A stretch of 64,000 nt of DNA, taken from contig JBFNJI010000013.1 of NCBI GenBank assembly GCA_040793985.1, positions 62,001 to 126,000 on the forward strand, read 5' to 3'. The stretch is from Thiodiazotropha sp040793985 (GTDB lineage: Bacteria; Pseudomonadota; Gammaproteobacteria; Chromatiales; Chromatiaceae). Of this stretch, positions 16,574 to 26,308 are shown piece by piece (positions within the stretch are counted from its first letter, which is position 1; every line of letters begins with the position of its first letter). A model generated the notes under the pieces. The model saw only the letters and a list, made by a program, of their open reading frames with translations. It did no database searches and had not been told where the DNA came from. A program made the translations under genes and the position numbers.

Positions 16574-17977
16574 TCATCCTCCGGGTTCAATCTTTTTCAA
16601 CTGCTGTTTCATCTCCAGTGCACGTGCCTTGTAGCCGGGAGCCAAGGAGTGGTTGGGGTTCAACTCCAGTATTTTGTTCCAGAAACCAATCGCATCGTCA
16701 AGTTTCTGCTTTCTGAAAAGCTGCATGGCACGTCGGTGGTAACTGTCTGTCAGTTGGTCACGCACACTCAGCTGGGAATCTTTGGCTTTTTGGTTATCCG
16801 GGTCGTAGGTGAGGACCTGCGCATAGGTCTGGTAGGCCGCTTCCAGATTGCCTGCGCTTTGTTGATCCTGTGCCGTTTGCATCAGCTTGTGTGCCTCAAG
16901 CCTGTCTTCAACAAGAATCAGTTTATTGATCGCCTGGTCATCAGAAGTGTCGAGGATGATCAGTTTTTCCAAGGTTACCCGCGCTTCCTCCAGGTTATCC
17001 TGGCTGATGTGCTGATCCGCATGTTCATTGTAATAACGGGCGAGCAGTTTCGGCAGCGCCTCTGAATTGGGATGTTGGCTGATCTCATTTTCCAGGAGAT
17101 AGATCGCGGCACTGAGTTTTCCCTCGCCGTGCAGGCCTCGTGCTGAGTTGAGAGCCCCTTCGGCCGTCATCGCAGCGGGTGTCGCGGCGACATCCTCTTC
17201 CATAGGCTGTTGCGGCTCCTCAGTCTCTTCCGGCGCTGCCATGGGGGTCACTTCCACGGAGCCTGTGTCTGATGGCTGCGTCGGGCTGCTCTCCATTCCC
17301 GGGTCAGGTGAGAGTGTCGGTTGTTCAGCAGTGGTTGCGGCTGGCGGCAATGCCTCCGCGGGCTCCTGCGGCCTGAGGACGGGCTCAGGTTGTGGCGGCT
17401 TGGGTTTTGGTTTGGGTTTCAGCCGTTTTCTCTCAGGCATCACGCCTGGCACTCGAATACGCTGTCCGGGTGCGAGTTTGCTGGGGTTTTCCAGTTTGTT
17501 GTAACGCGCGAGGACGACAAATTTGAGGGGATCGTCGAGAAATTTTTTGGCGATGATGGAGAGCGAATCCCCCGGCTCTACATCGTAGAAGAAACTCTTC
17601 ATGCCGAGATGGTCGATAGGGTCGACATCCATCTGTTCCAGCAGATTGGTGGCGATCTGCAGTGTTGGTTTCTCCTGTAATGCCCAGGTGAGCTGAAGCC
17701 GGGCGTTTTCATAGTCGCCTTGTTCCAACTGTTGCAGTGCTTTACGCACTCGCTGCGATGGCGTCAGGGAGTCCGGTGGCAAAGGGGTAACCACAACCTC
17801 TTCCTCTGGCTGCTCCTGTTCGGGCGGCTCCGGTTCTTGTTGCGGCCCCAGGGCAACACAAGCAGAGATGCCTATCGCCGGCAGGGTTGTGATCAGGAGT
17901 TTGGTGAAATCTTGTATGTTCTTGTAGCCCGGTTTCACAGCATTAAGTCTCATAGTGAACATGTTCGATTCCAGCAC
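16574..17977 (-). CDS. LysM and TPR lipoprotein at the end of the T6SS operon
   Basis: A 467-residue protein with an N-terminal signal ending in a likely lipobox (TTLPAIGISAC). The GTG start at 17977 has AGGA five bases upstream; ATGs at 17962 and 17953 are alternatives. After an acidic Pro/Glu stretch comes a TPR unit, then a LysM domain (YDVEPGDSLSIIAKKFL... PGQRIRVPG, about residues 130-175) for peptidoglycan binding. A long Lys-Pro and Pro/Glu/Thr linker follows, and then four or five TPR units to the C-terminus. It lies 40 bases after the PP2C gene on the same strand, so it is probably the last gene of the T6SS operon. A role in seating the secretion machine in the cell wall is plausible. 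Confidence 0.78.
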   Translation of the reverse strand: MLESNMFTMRLNAVKPGYKNIQDFTKLLITTLPAIGISACVALGPQQEPEPPEQEQPEEEVVVTPLPPDSLTPSQRVRKALQQLEQGDYENARLQLTWALQEKPTLQIATNLLEQMDVDPIDHLGMKSFFYDVEPGDSLSIIAKKFLDDPLKFVVLARYNKLENPSKLAPGQRIRVPGVMPERKRLKPKPKPKPPQPEPVLRPQEPAEALPPAATTAEQPTLSPDPGMESSPTQPSDTGSVEVTPMAAPEETEEPQQPMEEDVAATPAAMTAEGALNSARGLHGEGKLSAAIYLLENEISQHPNSEALPKLLARYYNEHADQHISQDNLEEARVTLEKLIILDTSDDQAINKLILVEDRLEAHKLMQTAQDQQSAGNLEAAYQTYAQVLTYDPDNQKAKDSQLSVRDQLTDSYHRRAMQLFRKQKLDDAIGFWNKILELNPNHSLAPGYKARALEMKQQLKKIEPGG

Positions 17978-18017
17978 ACCGCTGTCCTATCAATAGTTTG
18001 TAAGCCAATATAGCAGA

Positions 18018-18773
18018 TCATTCCTGTTGAGGCCCGTTTGCCTGTGTCGACCTGGCCTCTACCAGGACCAGGGTTACATTATCCCGCGCACCGCGATCCA
18101 TCGCCAGCTCTATCAGCTGTTGCACCGCCTCCTGAAAACCATAGCTGCCCAGGATTTCGGCGATTTCTCCATCACTGACCTCTTTGTTCAGGCCGTCACT
18201 GCAGAGCAGGAAGAGGTCGCTGTCGCAAGGCTCGAAGATCTCCGCATCCAGCTCCAACGCCTCGTTGGCACCCACTGCACGGGTGATGTAGTTGGCGATC
18301 GGGGATTGTTCCGCTTCGTCGGAAGAGACCAGACCCAACTCGATCAGCTCTTCCACCTGGCTGTGATCACGGCTGAGCTGTTTGAGTTGACCCCTGCGGT
18401 AGAGATAGATCCGGCTGTCTCCCGCCCATTGGTAGATGCAGTAGCCCTGATAGGTGAGCAGGGTGACCACCGTGGAACCGATGATTTCGCCACCGCGTCT
18501 TTGCGACTCCAGCAATAGTTGCTGGTTGACCTGTTGCAGCCGCTGCTCCACTTCGCTCGCCAGAGCGCCCAGCGATTCACCCGGAGTGATCGATTTGAGT
18601 TCATTGACGATCATTTCGGAGGCCATGTCACCGGCAGCGTGTCCGCCCATGCCATCCGCCACTACCCAAATCCCAAGGTCGGCCCGGTCGAGGCAGGCAT
18701 CCTCGTTTATCGCACGCACCTTTCCCTTGTCACTCACATGCGCGGAAACCCAATAGAAGCTGTTGAAGCTCAT
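18018..18773 (-). CDS. PP2C-family Ser/Thr phosphatase, PppA-like
   Basis: A 251-residue PPM/PP2C phosphatase. The metal-binding motifs are intact: RAINEDA, VVADGMGGHAAGD, LLCSDGLNKEVSD and ARDNVTLVLV. In T6SS of the HSI-I type, PppA removes phosphate from the FHA protein and switches the machine off, against the kinase PpkA. Its start overlaps the tagF stop by four bases (ATGA), showing tight coupling within the T6SS operon. The matching kinase is probably the receptor kinase at 8.6 kb, though that gene is separate. Confidence 0.92.
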   Translation of the reverse strand: MSFNSFYWVSAHVSDKGKVRAINEDACLDRADLGIWVVADGMGGHAAGDMASEMIVNELKSITPGESLGALASEVEQRLQQVNQQLLLESQRRGGEIIGSTVVTLLTYQGYCIYQWAGDSRIYLYRRGQLKQLSRDHSQVEELIELGLVSSDEAEQSPIANYITRAVGANEALELDAEIFEPCDSDLFLLCSDGLNKEVSDGEIAEILGSYGFQEAVQQLIELAMDRGARDNVTLVLVEARSTQANGPQQE

Positions 18774-19543
18774 TGAGGCTGCGAGGTTTCAAGGTTGGAC
18801 GCACTTCCCATTGCATAGGCCCCGGTTTCGATCTCCTCCCAGCCATGCTGGATCCAGGCACCGTCGATCAGCGCACTGGCTCCCTTGATTTGGGGCAGGC
18901 CCTGGCATAACAGCAGGGAAGGGGAGATGCGTTCCGAACCCTGGGTCCACCACAGGCTGTAGGCAAAGAGTAACTTCTTCATTAAATGGGGCAGGAACAG
19001 CGGATAGATCGAACGCAGGGATGACTGCTCCTCCAGATTGGCATGCCAGGCGTTGTTCAGGGCAGTGGTGGTGGCCTCCCGCGGTGGCGGATGTGTTTCC
19101 CGCTCGGCGTTGGGGAGGCCTAGTGCGCGCAGCTGTTGCTCGAAGGCATCCATTTGGAAGCCGTCGTCAAGGCAGGAGAGGGCGAGCTCCTCCATTCTGG
19201 CGTACCACGCCTCAGACTCCTCCATGAAAAGGAAGAGATTGAAATTCGGATCGAGTCTTGCCGCCAGGGTGAAGGGATAGTAGCGTCCGACACGATCGAC
19301 GCTGGGCATCAGTACACCTGCCCAGCCGTGTTCGCCGCAGATCCCCGGGGTGAGGGCGAAACGCCACAACGGGCTGGTGAGATAGTTGTCCAGCCAGAAG
19401 TCCCCGAGCTGTTCGCGACTGTTGGCAATCGCTTCCTGCATCCAGGTCTCCCAGGGGGCGATAAATCCCCGCGACAGGCGTCGCGTCACGAAATCCCCAA
19501 GGGAGGGTATTTTGCCGTAGAACCCGGGGGTATCTTCGTTCAT
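18770..19543 (-). CDS. tagF: T6SS-associated protein TagF
   Basis: A 257-residue protein starting at the ATG of MNEDTPGFYGKIPSLGDF; a GTG at 19570 would add nine residues and overlap tssM. The N-terminal motif GFYGKIPSLGDFVTRRL is diagnostic of TagF (DUF2094), followed by a WLDNYLTSPLWRF segment. TagF is a post-translational repressor of T6SS in Pseudomonas and acts together with FHA. It sits between tssM and pppA, the usual place in this system type. Confidence 0.92.
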   Translation of the reverse strand: MNEDTPGFYGKIPSLGDFVTRRLSRGFIAPWETWMQEAIANSREQLGDFWLDNYLTSPLWRFALTPGICGEHGWAGVLMPSVDRVGRYYPFTLAARLDPNFNLFLFMEESEAWYARMEELALSCLDDGFQMDAFEQQLRALGLPNAERETHPPPREATTTALNNAWHANLEEQSSLRSIYPLFLPHLMKKLLFAYSLWWTQGSERISPSLLLCQGLPQIKGASALIDGAWIQHGWEEIETGAYAMGSASNLETSQPQ

Positions 19544-19551
19544 TGTGTTGT

Positions 19552-22500
19552 TCAGAGTCTGTTCGGACACCGGAAATCTGCCAATTCTTTGAGCTTGAAG
19601 GGATTGAGGGCACCACTGGCGCGCAACATGAAACGGGATTTGCGCCCGCCCACGTCAAACTCGACCTTGATGGTTTCGGGAGAGTCGGTGGCCTCGGTTT
19701 TCGCCTGATCGATGATGCGGAACCAGCCCCAGGGACCATCCTCGGTGAGCCCGGACGGTTTGTTTCCGGCCGGTGGCGCCAAGAGGATCTTGGTGTCGCT
19801 GATGCCGGAGTCATCTGGCCAGGTCATACGGTTCCAACGTGCAGGTCCGTGGTTATACCTGACGCGCTGCTGATTGAGCAGCAGGGTGATCTGAGTGATG
19901 GTTGTATCCATGCTCAGCGGCTTGACCTCGAAGTTGATCTTCGGGTCCTGAGCGGAGCCGCTGAAGAAGGCATCGCGGATGACTGCCGCACGCTGGAACT
20001 GTCTTAGGGTGCCAGTGGGAATGCCCAGGGCACGGTTACCGGCCGCATTCCAACGCCAACTGCGGCGGGAGGTGTCCACAAAATCCTGCAGATAGCTATT
20101 GAAGAAGTTATCCATCATGCCCCCGGGACCGAAAAAGCGGCCGAAATCACCGATGGTGACCTCGCGGCTGCTGTCGCGATTGATGGGGTAACGGCCACGG
20201 AGACTGCGTTGACAGAAGGGCAGGATCTGGGTGGTCCAAACGGAATTGAGATGTGCTCTGACCCCGGATATGGTCAGATTCGAGCTGCCGTCCGCCAGGG
20301 TGTTGAGCATCGCCGCCAAGGGTCCCGGCTGACGTTTCGCCTCCAGTTTGAGCCGACTGATGACACTGCCTCCCGCCGCCGGATCACGGGCCACGTTGAA
20401 GGCCTGGTTGGACTGGTTGCCGGCGGAGGCGATGGAACTCATGTGGGCATAGAGTTCGTTGAGCATCTCCATGGTTCTTTCCAGCGGCGCCTGCTCGCCC
20501 TCCTGGGCCTCGATCATCCTGTTCAGGCTGGCGAAATGCTGATCCACCGGTGTGGTCAGCAGGGAGTCTTCCGATGCCGCCTCAGATGCGTCCGGCGCCA
20601 CCTGCAGTATGGAAGCGAGCCTGCGGGTGATGCCCGAGGTGTTTCTCGCCACCAACTCTGCGGCTTTCTTGGCGCCGCCGGGTAGACGGGAGAGGGTGGT
20701 CTGTTCCTGGACCAGCTTCAGGTAGCGACGCAGGGGTGAACTCGGTCCTGAGATGATGTTGAGTATATCCACCGCCTGGCGCATGCCGCCGAAGGGTTTG
20801 ACCCGGATATCCGCGAGCTGCTGCTCCCAAGTCTGGATGTACTCCTCGTAGTAGAGCTCCTTGACCCTGGCGCTGAGCTTGACCAGGTCGGTTTCGCCGA
20901 CGATCTTCTCCAGGTCGGGGCCGAGTATCCACTTTTCGTCCAGCAGCTTGTTGGCGATCTCGAGATGATCCTTGAGAAACAGCTTGTGATAACCCGCATA
21001 GGTGAAGAGGGCGGGGATCTCCTTGTCCAGCGGTTCCCCGGAACGCCGGCTGAATACCAGATCGGCATCCGCGCCTATCGCCTGGGTCAGCCGAATCGGG
21101 GGTATGGAACCGCCCTCGGTGGTCCGCTTCATACGGTTGTAGACCCGGTCTGCCAGGGGCACCCGTAGCAGGCTGCCGCGGACATGGGCGATCAGACCCT
21201 GATCCAGGGGCAGGGTCGGGGTCATCGGCATCAGCTCCAGCAACGCATCGAGATGGCCTGACAGGGCCTGCCTTGCCTGGGCGTTCTCGGCACCGGGGAG
21301 ATTCAATTGCCACTGCAGCAGCATCCAGGTCTTGACGGTTTCGGCATCGAAATGTTCGCTGTCATCGAACATCAGATAGACCTTGAGGGCCTCGTAGAGG
21401 TAGTCGGGATTGTTCCCCTCCTGGATCAGCTGCTCTTCCAGGCTCAGGATGATGCGCGGCAGAAACAGGTTCTTCAGACTGGTGTGGTAGGCGCTGACAG
21501 CCTCGCTGCCGAGCTTGTCTCCCTGATAGAGACCCAACCCCATCAGCCAGGGGATCTCGGCCTCCTGGTCGGCATAGCCCCCTGGAATTCGGCGTACCGT
21601 GTCGAGGGCCGGCACCACATTGGCCAGGGTCAGGTCGTCCGGTGCCACGGCGTTGACCTTCTCCTCCGCGGCGTTTGCCTGTATCGCCACCTGATCGATA
21701 TAACTCTGGTTGCGGCTGTAACTGGTGAACCAGGCGATTCCGGCAAGCACGGCGAGGGAGAGGGCGCCGGCATAGGCCATTCGTTGCAGCCAGGCACGCC
21801 GTTTCTCAACCCGGGTATTGACCCCCGCCAGATGGGCTTCGGGAAATATCAGGTCCTTGAACAGCCGGTTGATGAAAAAGCTGCGTCCGCTGCCGGAAAA
21901 GGCGGGTGCTATCTGCCGATTGAGGCCGAACTCCTGGGCCATGGACCCGAGCAGCCGATCGATGGGGGTACCCTCCTGGGTACCGCTGGTGAAGTAGATA
22001 CCCCGCACCATGGGGGTCTCCTGGAAGCGGTTGGCACTGAAGGCCTCATAGAGAAAGCTCTCTGCTGCCTCACGCAGGGCGCTGAACTGCTGGGGGAAGG
22101 AGTAGATCAGGATTCTGCGCTTGGTGTCCCGCTCCTGTTCCAGACGATCCATGAGACGGACATCGATACGCTTCTCCAACGCCCTGAACTCATCCTGGAA
22201 GCGGCTGATTCCGTCATCCTCGTCACCCTTCTCGGTGAGGGGAAAGGTCATGCCCCATACCTGGTTGCGCTCCTCGCGCCCCATGTTTTCGAAGAATTCG
22301 CTGAATCCCGCCAGTAGATCGCATTTGGTGAACAGCACATAGATGGGGAAACGGATGCCGAAGTGATCGATCAGCTCCTTGACGCGCATGCGGATCGCCT
22401 TGGCGTGATTGACACGCTCCAGCTCGGTCAGCTGCAGGATATCCTCCACGCTGATTGCCACCAAGGCGCCGTTTATCGGCCTGCGCTTACGATGTTTCTT

Positions 22501-23133
22501 CAACAGGTCGAGGAACCCCATCCAGGCTGCCCGGTCGACCTCTTCGTAGCTGTCCTGGGTGGTGTAGCGTCCCGCGGTATCCAGCAATACTGCATCGTCC
22601 GTAAACCACCAGTCGCAATTGCGCGTGCCGCCTATACCGCGCACGGAATCCTTGCCCAGCTTGTCCTCCAGGGGGAAATGGAGACCCGAGTTGAGCAGGG
22701 CTGTGGTCTTCCCACTGCCCGGCGGGCCGATAAACATATACCAGGGGAGTTGGTAGAGGAACTGGCGATCCTGTTTCCCTCCGAGTTTCGACTCCTTGAG
22801 GATTCTGATCGCCTCGTCGAGGCGCTGGCCTAGAATCGCCACCTCCTCATCCGATTCATGGGCGTGAATCTGAGGTTGGCCCTTTTGTCCGACCACACTC
22901 TCCAACATCTGCTGGTTTTTCTTGCGCGCGGTAAGAAAACGGCGTAATTCCATGCCCAACCAGATCAGCACCACCAGGAGAATGGCGATCAGGCGCCCAA
23001 TCGCCGAGCCCAAGGGTTCGACCCCGGCGATCGCGATCAACGGGCCGACCAGCCAGATGATGACCGAGATGGCGATCAGGCCCAGGATGGCAACGAACCA
23101 GCGATTTTTTATGATGCCCATTATTGCTCGCAT
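19552..23133 (-). CDS. tssM: T6SS inner-membrane protein TssM (IcmF/VasK)
   Basis: The 1193-residue main inner-membrane subunit of the T6SS membrane complex. Two N-terminal helices (WFVAILGLIAISVIIWLVG; LIAILLVVLIWLGMEL) precede a cytoplasmic NTPase-like domain with Walker A GPPGSGKT at residues 136-143 and a DTAGRY motif. A third helix (MAYAGALSLAVLAGIAWFTS) lies near residue 440, and the rest is the large periplasmic part that meets TssJ. Length and domain order are normal for the family. It is followed at once by tagF and preceded by tssL, as in most T6SS operons. Confidence 0.97.
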   Translation of the reverse strand: MRAIMGIIKNRWFVAILGLIAISVIIWLVGPLIAIAGVEPLGSAIGRLIAILLVVLIWLGMELRRFLTARKKNQQMLESVVGQKGQPQIHAHESDEEVAILGQRLDEAIRILKESKLGGKQDRQFLYQLPWYMFIGPPGSGKTTALLNSGLHFPLEDKLGKDSVRGIGGTRNCDWWFTDDAVLLDTAGRYTTQDSYEEVDRAAWMGFLDLLKKHRKRRPINGALVAISVEDILQLTELERVNHAKAIRMRVKELIDHFGIRFPIYVLFTKCDLLAGFSEFFENMGREERNQVWGMTFPLTEKGDEDDGISRFQDEFRALEKRIDVRLMDRLEQERDTKRRILIYSFPQQFSALREAAESFLYEAFSANRFQETPMVRGIYFTSGTQEGTPIDRLLGSMAQEFGLNRQIAPAFSGSGRSFFINRLFKDLIFPEAHLAGVNTRVEKRRAWLQRMAYAGALSLAVLAGIAWFTSYSRNQSYIDQVAIQANAAEEKVNAVAPDDLTLANVVPALDTVRRIPGGYADQEAEIPWLMGLGLYQGDKLGSEAVSAYHTSLKNLFLPRIILSLEEQLIQEGNNPDYLYEALKVYLMFDDSEHFDAETVKTWMLLQWQLNLPGAENAQARQALSGHLDALLELMPMTPTLPLDQGLIAHVRGSLLRVPLADRVYNRMKRTTEGGSIPPIRLTQAIGADADLVFSRRSGEPLDKEIPALFTYAGYHKLFLKDHLEIANKLLDEKWILGPDLEKIVGETDLVKLSARVKELYYEEYIQTWEQQLADIRVKPFGGMRQAVDILNIISGPSSPLRRYLKLVQEQTTLSRLPGGAKKAAELVARNTSGITRRLASILQVAPDASEAASEDSLLTTPVDQHFASLNRMIEAQEGEQAPLERTMEMLNELYAHMSSIASAGNQSNQAFNVARDPAAGGSVISRLKLEAKRQPGPLAAMLNTLADGSSNLTISGVRAHLNSVWTTQILPFCQRSLRGRYPINRDSSREVTIGDFGRFFGPGGMMDNFFNSYLQDFVDTSRRSWRWNAAGNRALGIPTGTLRQFQRAAVIRDAFFSGSAQDPKINFEVKPLSMDTTITQITLLLNQQRVRYNHGPARWNRMTWPDDSGISDTKILLAPPAGNKPSGLTEDGPWGWFRIIDQAKTEATDSPETIKVEFDVGGRKSRFMLRASGALNPFKLKELADFRCPNRL

Positions 23134-23143
23134 GAGTCGATGC

Positions 23144-24478
23144 CTACTGTTTTATCAGTGTGATCTCCACACGCCGGTTGCGTGCTCGACCCTCGTTGGT
23201 GTTATTCGATGCAAGGGGCTCAGCCGAGCCTCTGCCGATGCTCTGGATGCGGCTCGGACTGGCAAGGTCGCTTGCCATTATCTTCGCCACCGATTCGGCA
23301 CGGGCACGGGAGAGGTGCCAGTTGGAAGGAAAGCGCAGACTGCGAATCGGCACGTTATCCGTATGCCCCTCGACCACAATCTCCCCCTGCAGCTGGTCCA
23401 TGGCGGCCGCGATTTTGTTCAGCAGCGGTAGAAACTGCGACTTCACGGCGCCGCTTCCTGATGCAAACAGGCCATCGCCGGCAATCCGCACACGGCCTTC
23501 GCTGTAATCTTCCAGCACATCGACACTGCCCTGGGTTATCTCAGTCGCAAGCAGGACACGCAGGGTGAGTTCGGGTTCCGGTGCCGGTGGCGGTTTACGC
23601 TCAACAACGGTTTTTACATTGCGTGCTATGTTGTGCAGTTCGGCATGCACCGGATCCGATTTCACATTCAGGCTGAGATTGAAACCCGAGTACATCAACA
23701 GCAGGATCACACCGGAAACGGCCAGCACGACCCAAAGGGGAACATACTGCACCAGGGCAATCTGCTTCAGATAGATACCCTGCCAGTTGCCCGAGAGATC
23801 GCGCTCATACTCTTCATGGTGATTGCGGATGGTGCGATAGAGATTGTCGCGCAGGGTCTGCAGCTGTGCATAACCGTCGGGCAGGGGTTTATAGCGCCCC
23901 TCGAAACCGAACGAGAGACAGATATACATCACCTCCAGCAGCTCGATATTCTTGGCCGGATTCTGCAGCAGTTTCTGCAACAGCTGGAAGAACTTTTCGC
24001 CACCCCACGCCTCATTGTGCAGGCTCACCAGGAGACTCTGGTCCCGCCACAGGCTTTGGTTGCCCCAGGGGGTGGAGAGCACGGTCTCGTCGAGGGCGGT
24101 ACACAATACGTAGCGTGTCCAGAAGATCGTCTCCTTATCCACGCCAAGCTCTTGCGCGTTGCGTTCGAACCCCCTGATCTTTTCGATGATACCGTTCTTC
24201 AATGCGGCCGGATCGGGGTGGGAAGGTGTTTCCCGCAGGCGGCCCAGCAGTGAAAGGAGGGCAGTGGCGGAAATCTCCAGTTTGTTCGCTCCCTGGCGGG
24301 TCGGCAGTCTCGGTGCAGGAGTTGAGCGTTGCGTTGGGGGCGCCGGCTGGCTGGGTTGTTGGGGTGGCGTTTGTGGTTGTGATGCAGGTCCCTTGCCTCC
24401 AGGTCGGGGACGGATCACGGTACGGTCACCAGCGTCGTTGGGCTTCATGCCAAATGGGTCGTCATGATCCATGGTCAA
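23144..24478 (-). CDS. tssL: T6SS inner-membrane protein TssL with OmpA-like domain
   Basis: A 444-residue TssL (DotU/IcmH family). A Pro/Gln-rich N-terminus precedes the cytoplasmic helical domain (ALDETVLSTPWGNQSLW is the family hallmark), one membrane helix near 260-280 (LWVVLAVSGVILLLMYSG) and a C-terminal OmpA-like domain (VVEGHTDNVPIR...NWHLSRARAESVAKIM) that binds peptidoglycan. Fusion of the peptidoglycan-binding domain to TssL is one of the two known ways to anchor the complex. Its ATG overlaps the tssK stop codon by four bases. Confidence 0.97.
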   Translation of the reverse strand: MTMDHDDPFGMKPNDAGDRTVIRPRPGGKGPASQPQTPPQQPSQPAPPTQRSTPAPRLPTRQGANKLEISATALLSLLGRLRETPSHPDPAALKNGIIEKIRGFERNAQELGVDKETIFWTRYVLCTALDETVLSTPWGNQSLWRDQSLLVSLHNEAWGGEKFFQLLQKLLQNPAKNIELLEVMYICLSFGFEGRYKPLPDGYAQLQTLRDNLYRTIRNHHEEYERDLSGNWQGIYLKQIALVQYVPLWVVLAVSGVILLLMYSGFNLSLNVKSDPVHAELHNIARNVKTVVERKPPPAPEPELTLRVLLATEITQGSVDVLEDYSEGRVRIAGDGLFASGSGAVKSQFLPLLNKIAAAMDQLQGEIVVEGHTDNVPIRSLRFPSNWHLSRARAESVAKIMASDLASPSRIQSIGRGSAEPLASNNTNEGRARNRRVEITLIKQ

Positions 24479-25809
24479 CTACCTTTTATTGCCCAAAGTT
24501 CGAGTTCCAGACCAGGGAAGTCACCTCCTATATGTATGGCACATCCTCCTGAGGTTTCAAGGAGGTTCCAATACTCGTTATTCTTATCGAGTTCAAAGTA
24601 ACTGAAGCCTGCATTGTAGGGTATCTGCCTCGGTGCCACGGAGAGGATGCGCAGGCCGATGCCTGGGAGCTGGAGGTTCACCAGATCGCGGATTTTTTCC
24701 ACCGGGCCGATCTTGGTCTGGCTCGGAAAACGGCGTTGCAGGACATCGGCCGTCATGCTGGCATTCACTGCCAAGACGAATATCGCGTCGCCGAGCAATG
24801 ATCGATCGGATATGACCGCGACCCTTATGCCATACTTTCTCTCTTCCAGGGGTATGGCTACTGCCTTCTGTTCCAAAACCATGCTCAGGGAACGTCGCAG
24901 CTCACGCATCAGCGGGGTAAATGTCTCCTGCAACTCCTGATGTTGATAGATGGCAAAGTCGGGAGGCCGTTTATTGCTGCTGGTAAAGGTGGCCAGCTCA
25001 CCCGCCAGCTGCAACGATGCCCGGTAAAAAGAGATGGGATGTAACGGTGTGGTTTCGCTGAAGTGGGTATAGAGCGGTTCGAAGCGGTTCACAACCTGTA
25101 GCATCAGAAAGTCGGCGACTTCGGCGATACCCTTGCCGCCATCGACCAGGCGTGAAGCGATTGCATCGGCACGGTGATGCAGCAGACCCTCGATCTCCTT
25201 CACATAACCGTCAAGCCGGGGAGAGACCTGGCAGTCGAGGCAGGGCGGGATAAAATCCTCGTCCAATACCAGCATGTCGTCGGAGCGACGTTCGACGATC
25301 TTTGTCACCGCGAGGTGGGCGAACTCCTCGAGTTCGGATGAACCGATCAGGAGTCGCATTGTCGGCTGGGCCACCTGCAGGGTGGAGCTGTTGGTTGAGC
25401 CCGCAATCCCATCCTTGATCTCGATCTCTTCAGCCACATAGCGTTCCAAACCCTCCTCCTGGTCTGTGAAGCGGACGTTCGCGGTGCCCTGGCGTGACAG
25501 CGGCAGGGCGAGATAGATGATGTCGCCCTTATGCTCGGCATCTATATCCAAAGGCGGAGGCGGATGATCGTTGCCGGGAATGTCGAATGTTGTACCGTCA
25601 GGGAGTACGCCGCGGCAGGATTCGATGGCCAGCCTGCCGAGTGCCAGGGCCTGCCTGTCGATTTTCAAATGGGTGAAGCCCCAGCTGAATGGGGTGAGAT
25701 CGGAACAGCGCGCTTCGACCATATGCTCCAGGAAGCGCTCCTGCTGCTGAAAGTGGTGTGGTCTGAGGAACATTCCCTCCGACCAGACAATCCTAGACAT
25801 CCAAGACAT
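24475..25809 (-). CDS. tssK: T6SS baseplate protein TssK
   Basis: A 444-residue baseplate subunit that links the baseplate to TssL and TssM. The start IVWSEGMFLRPHHFQQQERF is the TssK signature, and length and C-terminus (YFELDKNNEYWNLL...CAIHIGGDFPGLELELWAI) match the family. An internal ATG three codons in is a possible start. It lies between tssJ and tssL, the standard order. Confidence 0.97.
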   Translation of the reverse strand: MSWMSRIVWSEGMFLRPHHFQQQERFLEHMVEARCSDLTPFSWGFTHLKIDRQALALGRLAIESCRGVLPDGTTFDIPGNDHPPPPLDIDAEHKGDIIYLALPLSRQGTANVRFTDQEEGLERYVAEEIEIKDGIAGSTNSSTLQVAQPTMRLLIGSSELEEFAHLAVTKIVERRSDDMLVLDEDFIPPCLDCQVSPRLDGYVKEIEGLLHHRADAIASRLVDGGKGIAEVADFLMLQVVNRFEPLYTHFSETTPLHPISFYRASLQLAGELATFTSSNKRPPDFAIYQHQELQETFTPLMRELRRSLSMVLEQKAVAIPLEERKYGIRVAVISDRSLLGDAIFVLAVNASMTADVLQRRFPSQTKIGPVEKIRDLVNLQLPGIGLRILSVAPRQIPYNAGFSYFELDKNNEYWNLLETSGGCAIHIGGDFPGLELELWAIKGS

Positions 25810-25835
25810 GAGTTCGGCTCTTTATAGTCAGTTAT

Positions 25836-26294
25836 CTACTTTTTCTGAAGCACGATGCCGTTCTTACCAAACTCTATCACAAAGGTAGTTTCATCGTGCA
25901 GGTCGATCTCTATCGATCGGCGCCATGCGGCGTTCTCAATATCCCGATAGGCGCCAATCACACCCACATAGCGTGTATCGGGTTGCAGGTCCCGCTCCAG
26001 CATCTTCACCTCACCGGGTTGGAAGTGGAGTTCGTCCCGCATCAGCATCTCATCACCCAACAGGGCCACATCTTGTTCAAACAGATTGAAAAAGTCGGCA
26101 TTGTTGAAGACACTCAGCGACTTCAACTCATAAATGCGGGCAACGATGGGCGACGGTCGGCTGTTGATATCGGGATTGACACCGCTAGCGGCACTCATCG
26201 TCACGGTGCTGGTGGAGACACTGGGACCGCCCATCATCATCAACAGGTAGAGAAGTCCCAAGATATGCAGTAGGTTTCTTATGCTTGCTCTCAT
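25836..26294 (-). CDS. tssJ: T6SS protein TssJ without a lipobox cysteine
   Basis: A 152-residue TssJ (VasD/SciN family). The family core is clear: NSRPSPIVARIYELKS, FNNADFFNLFEQD, then QPGEVKMLERDLQPDTRYVG. TssJ is normally an outer-membrane lipoprotein. Here the N-terminal hydrophobic segment (LLHILGLLYLLMMMGGPSVS) has no cysteine, and none occurs elsewhere in the protein, so it cannot be lipidated in the usual way. The place where the lipobox cysteine is expected has Gly-Gly. Its position between the FHA gene and tssK is standard. Either the protein is anchored by an uncleaved helix or it works as a soluble periplasmic subunit; a sequencing error (TGC to GGC) cannot be excluded. Confidence 0.9.
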   Translation of the reverse strand: MRASIRNLLHILGLLYLLMMMGGPSVSTSTVTMSAASGVNPDINSRPSPIVARIYELKSLSVFNNADFFNLFEQDVALLGDEMLMRDELHFQPGEVKMLERDLQPDTRYVGVIGAYRDIENAAWRRSIEIDLHDETTFVIEFGKNGIVLQKK

Positions 26295-26308
26295 CTGCGT
26301 GCTTCCTG

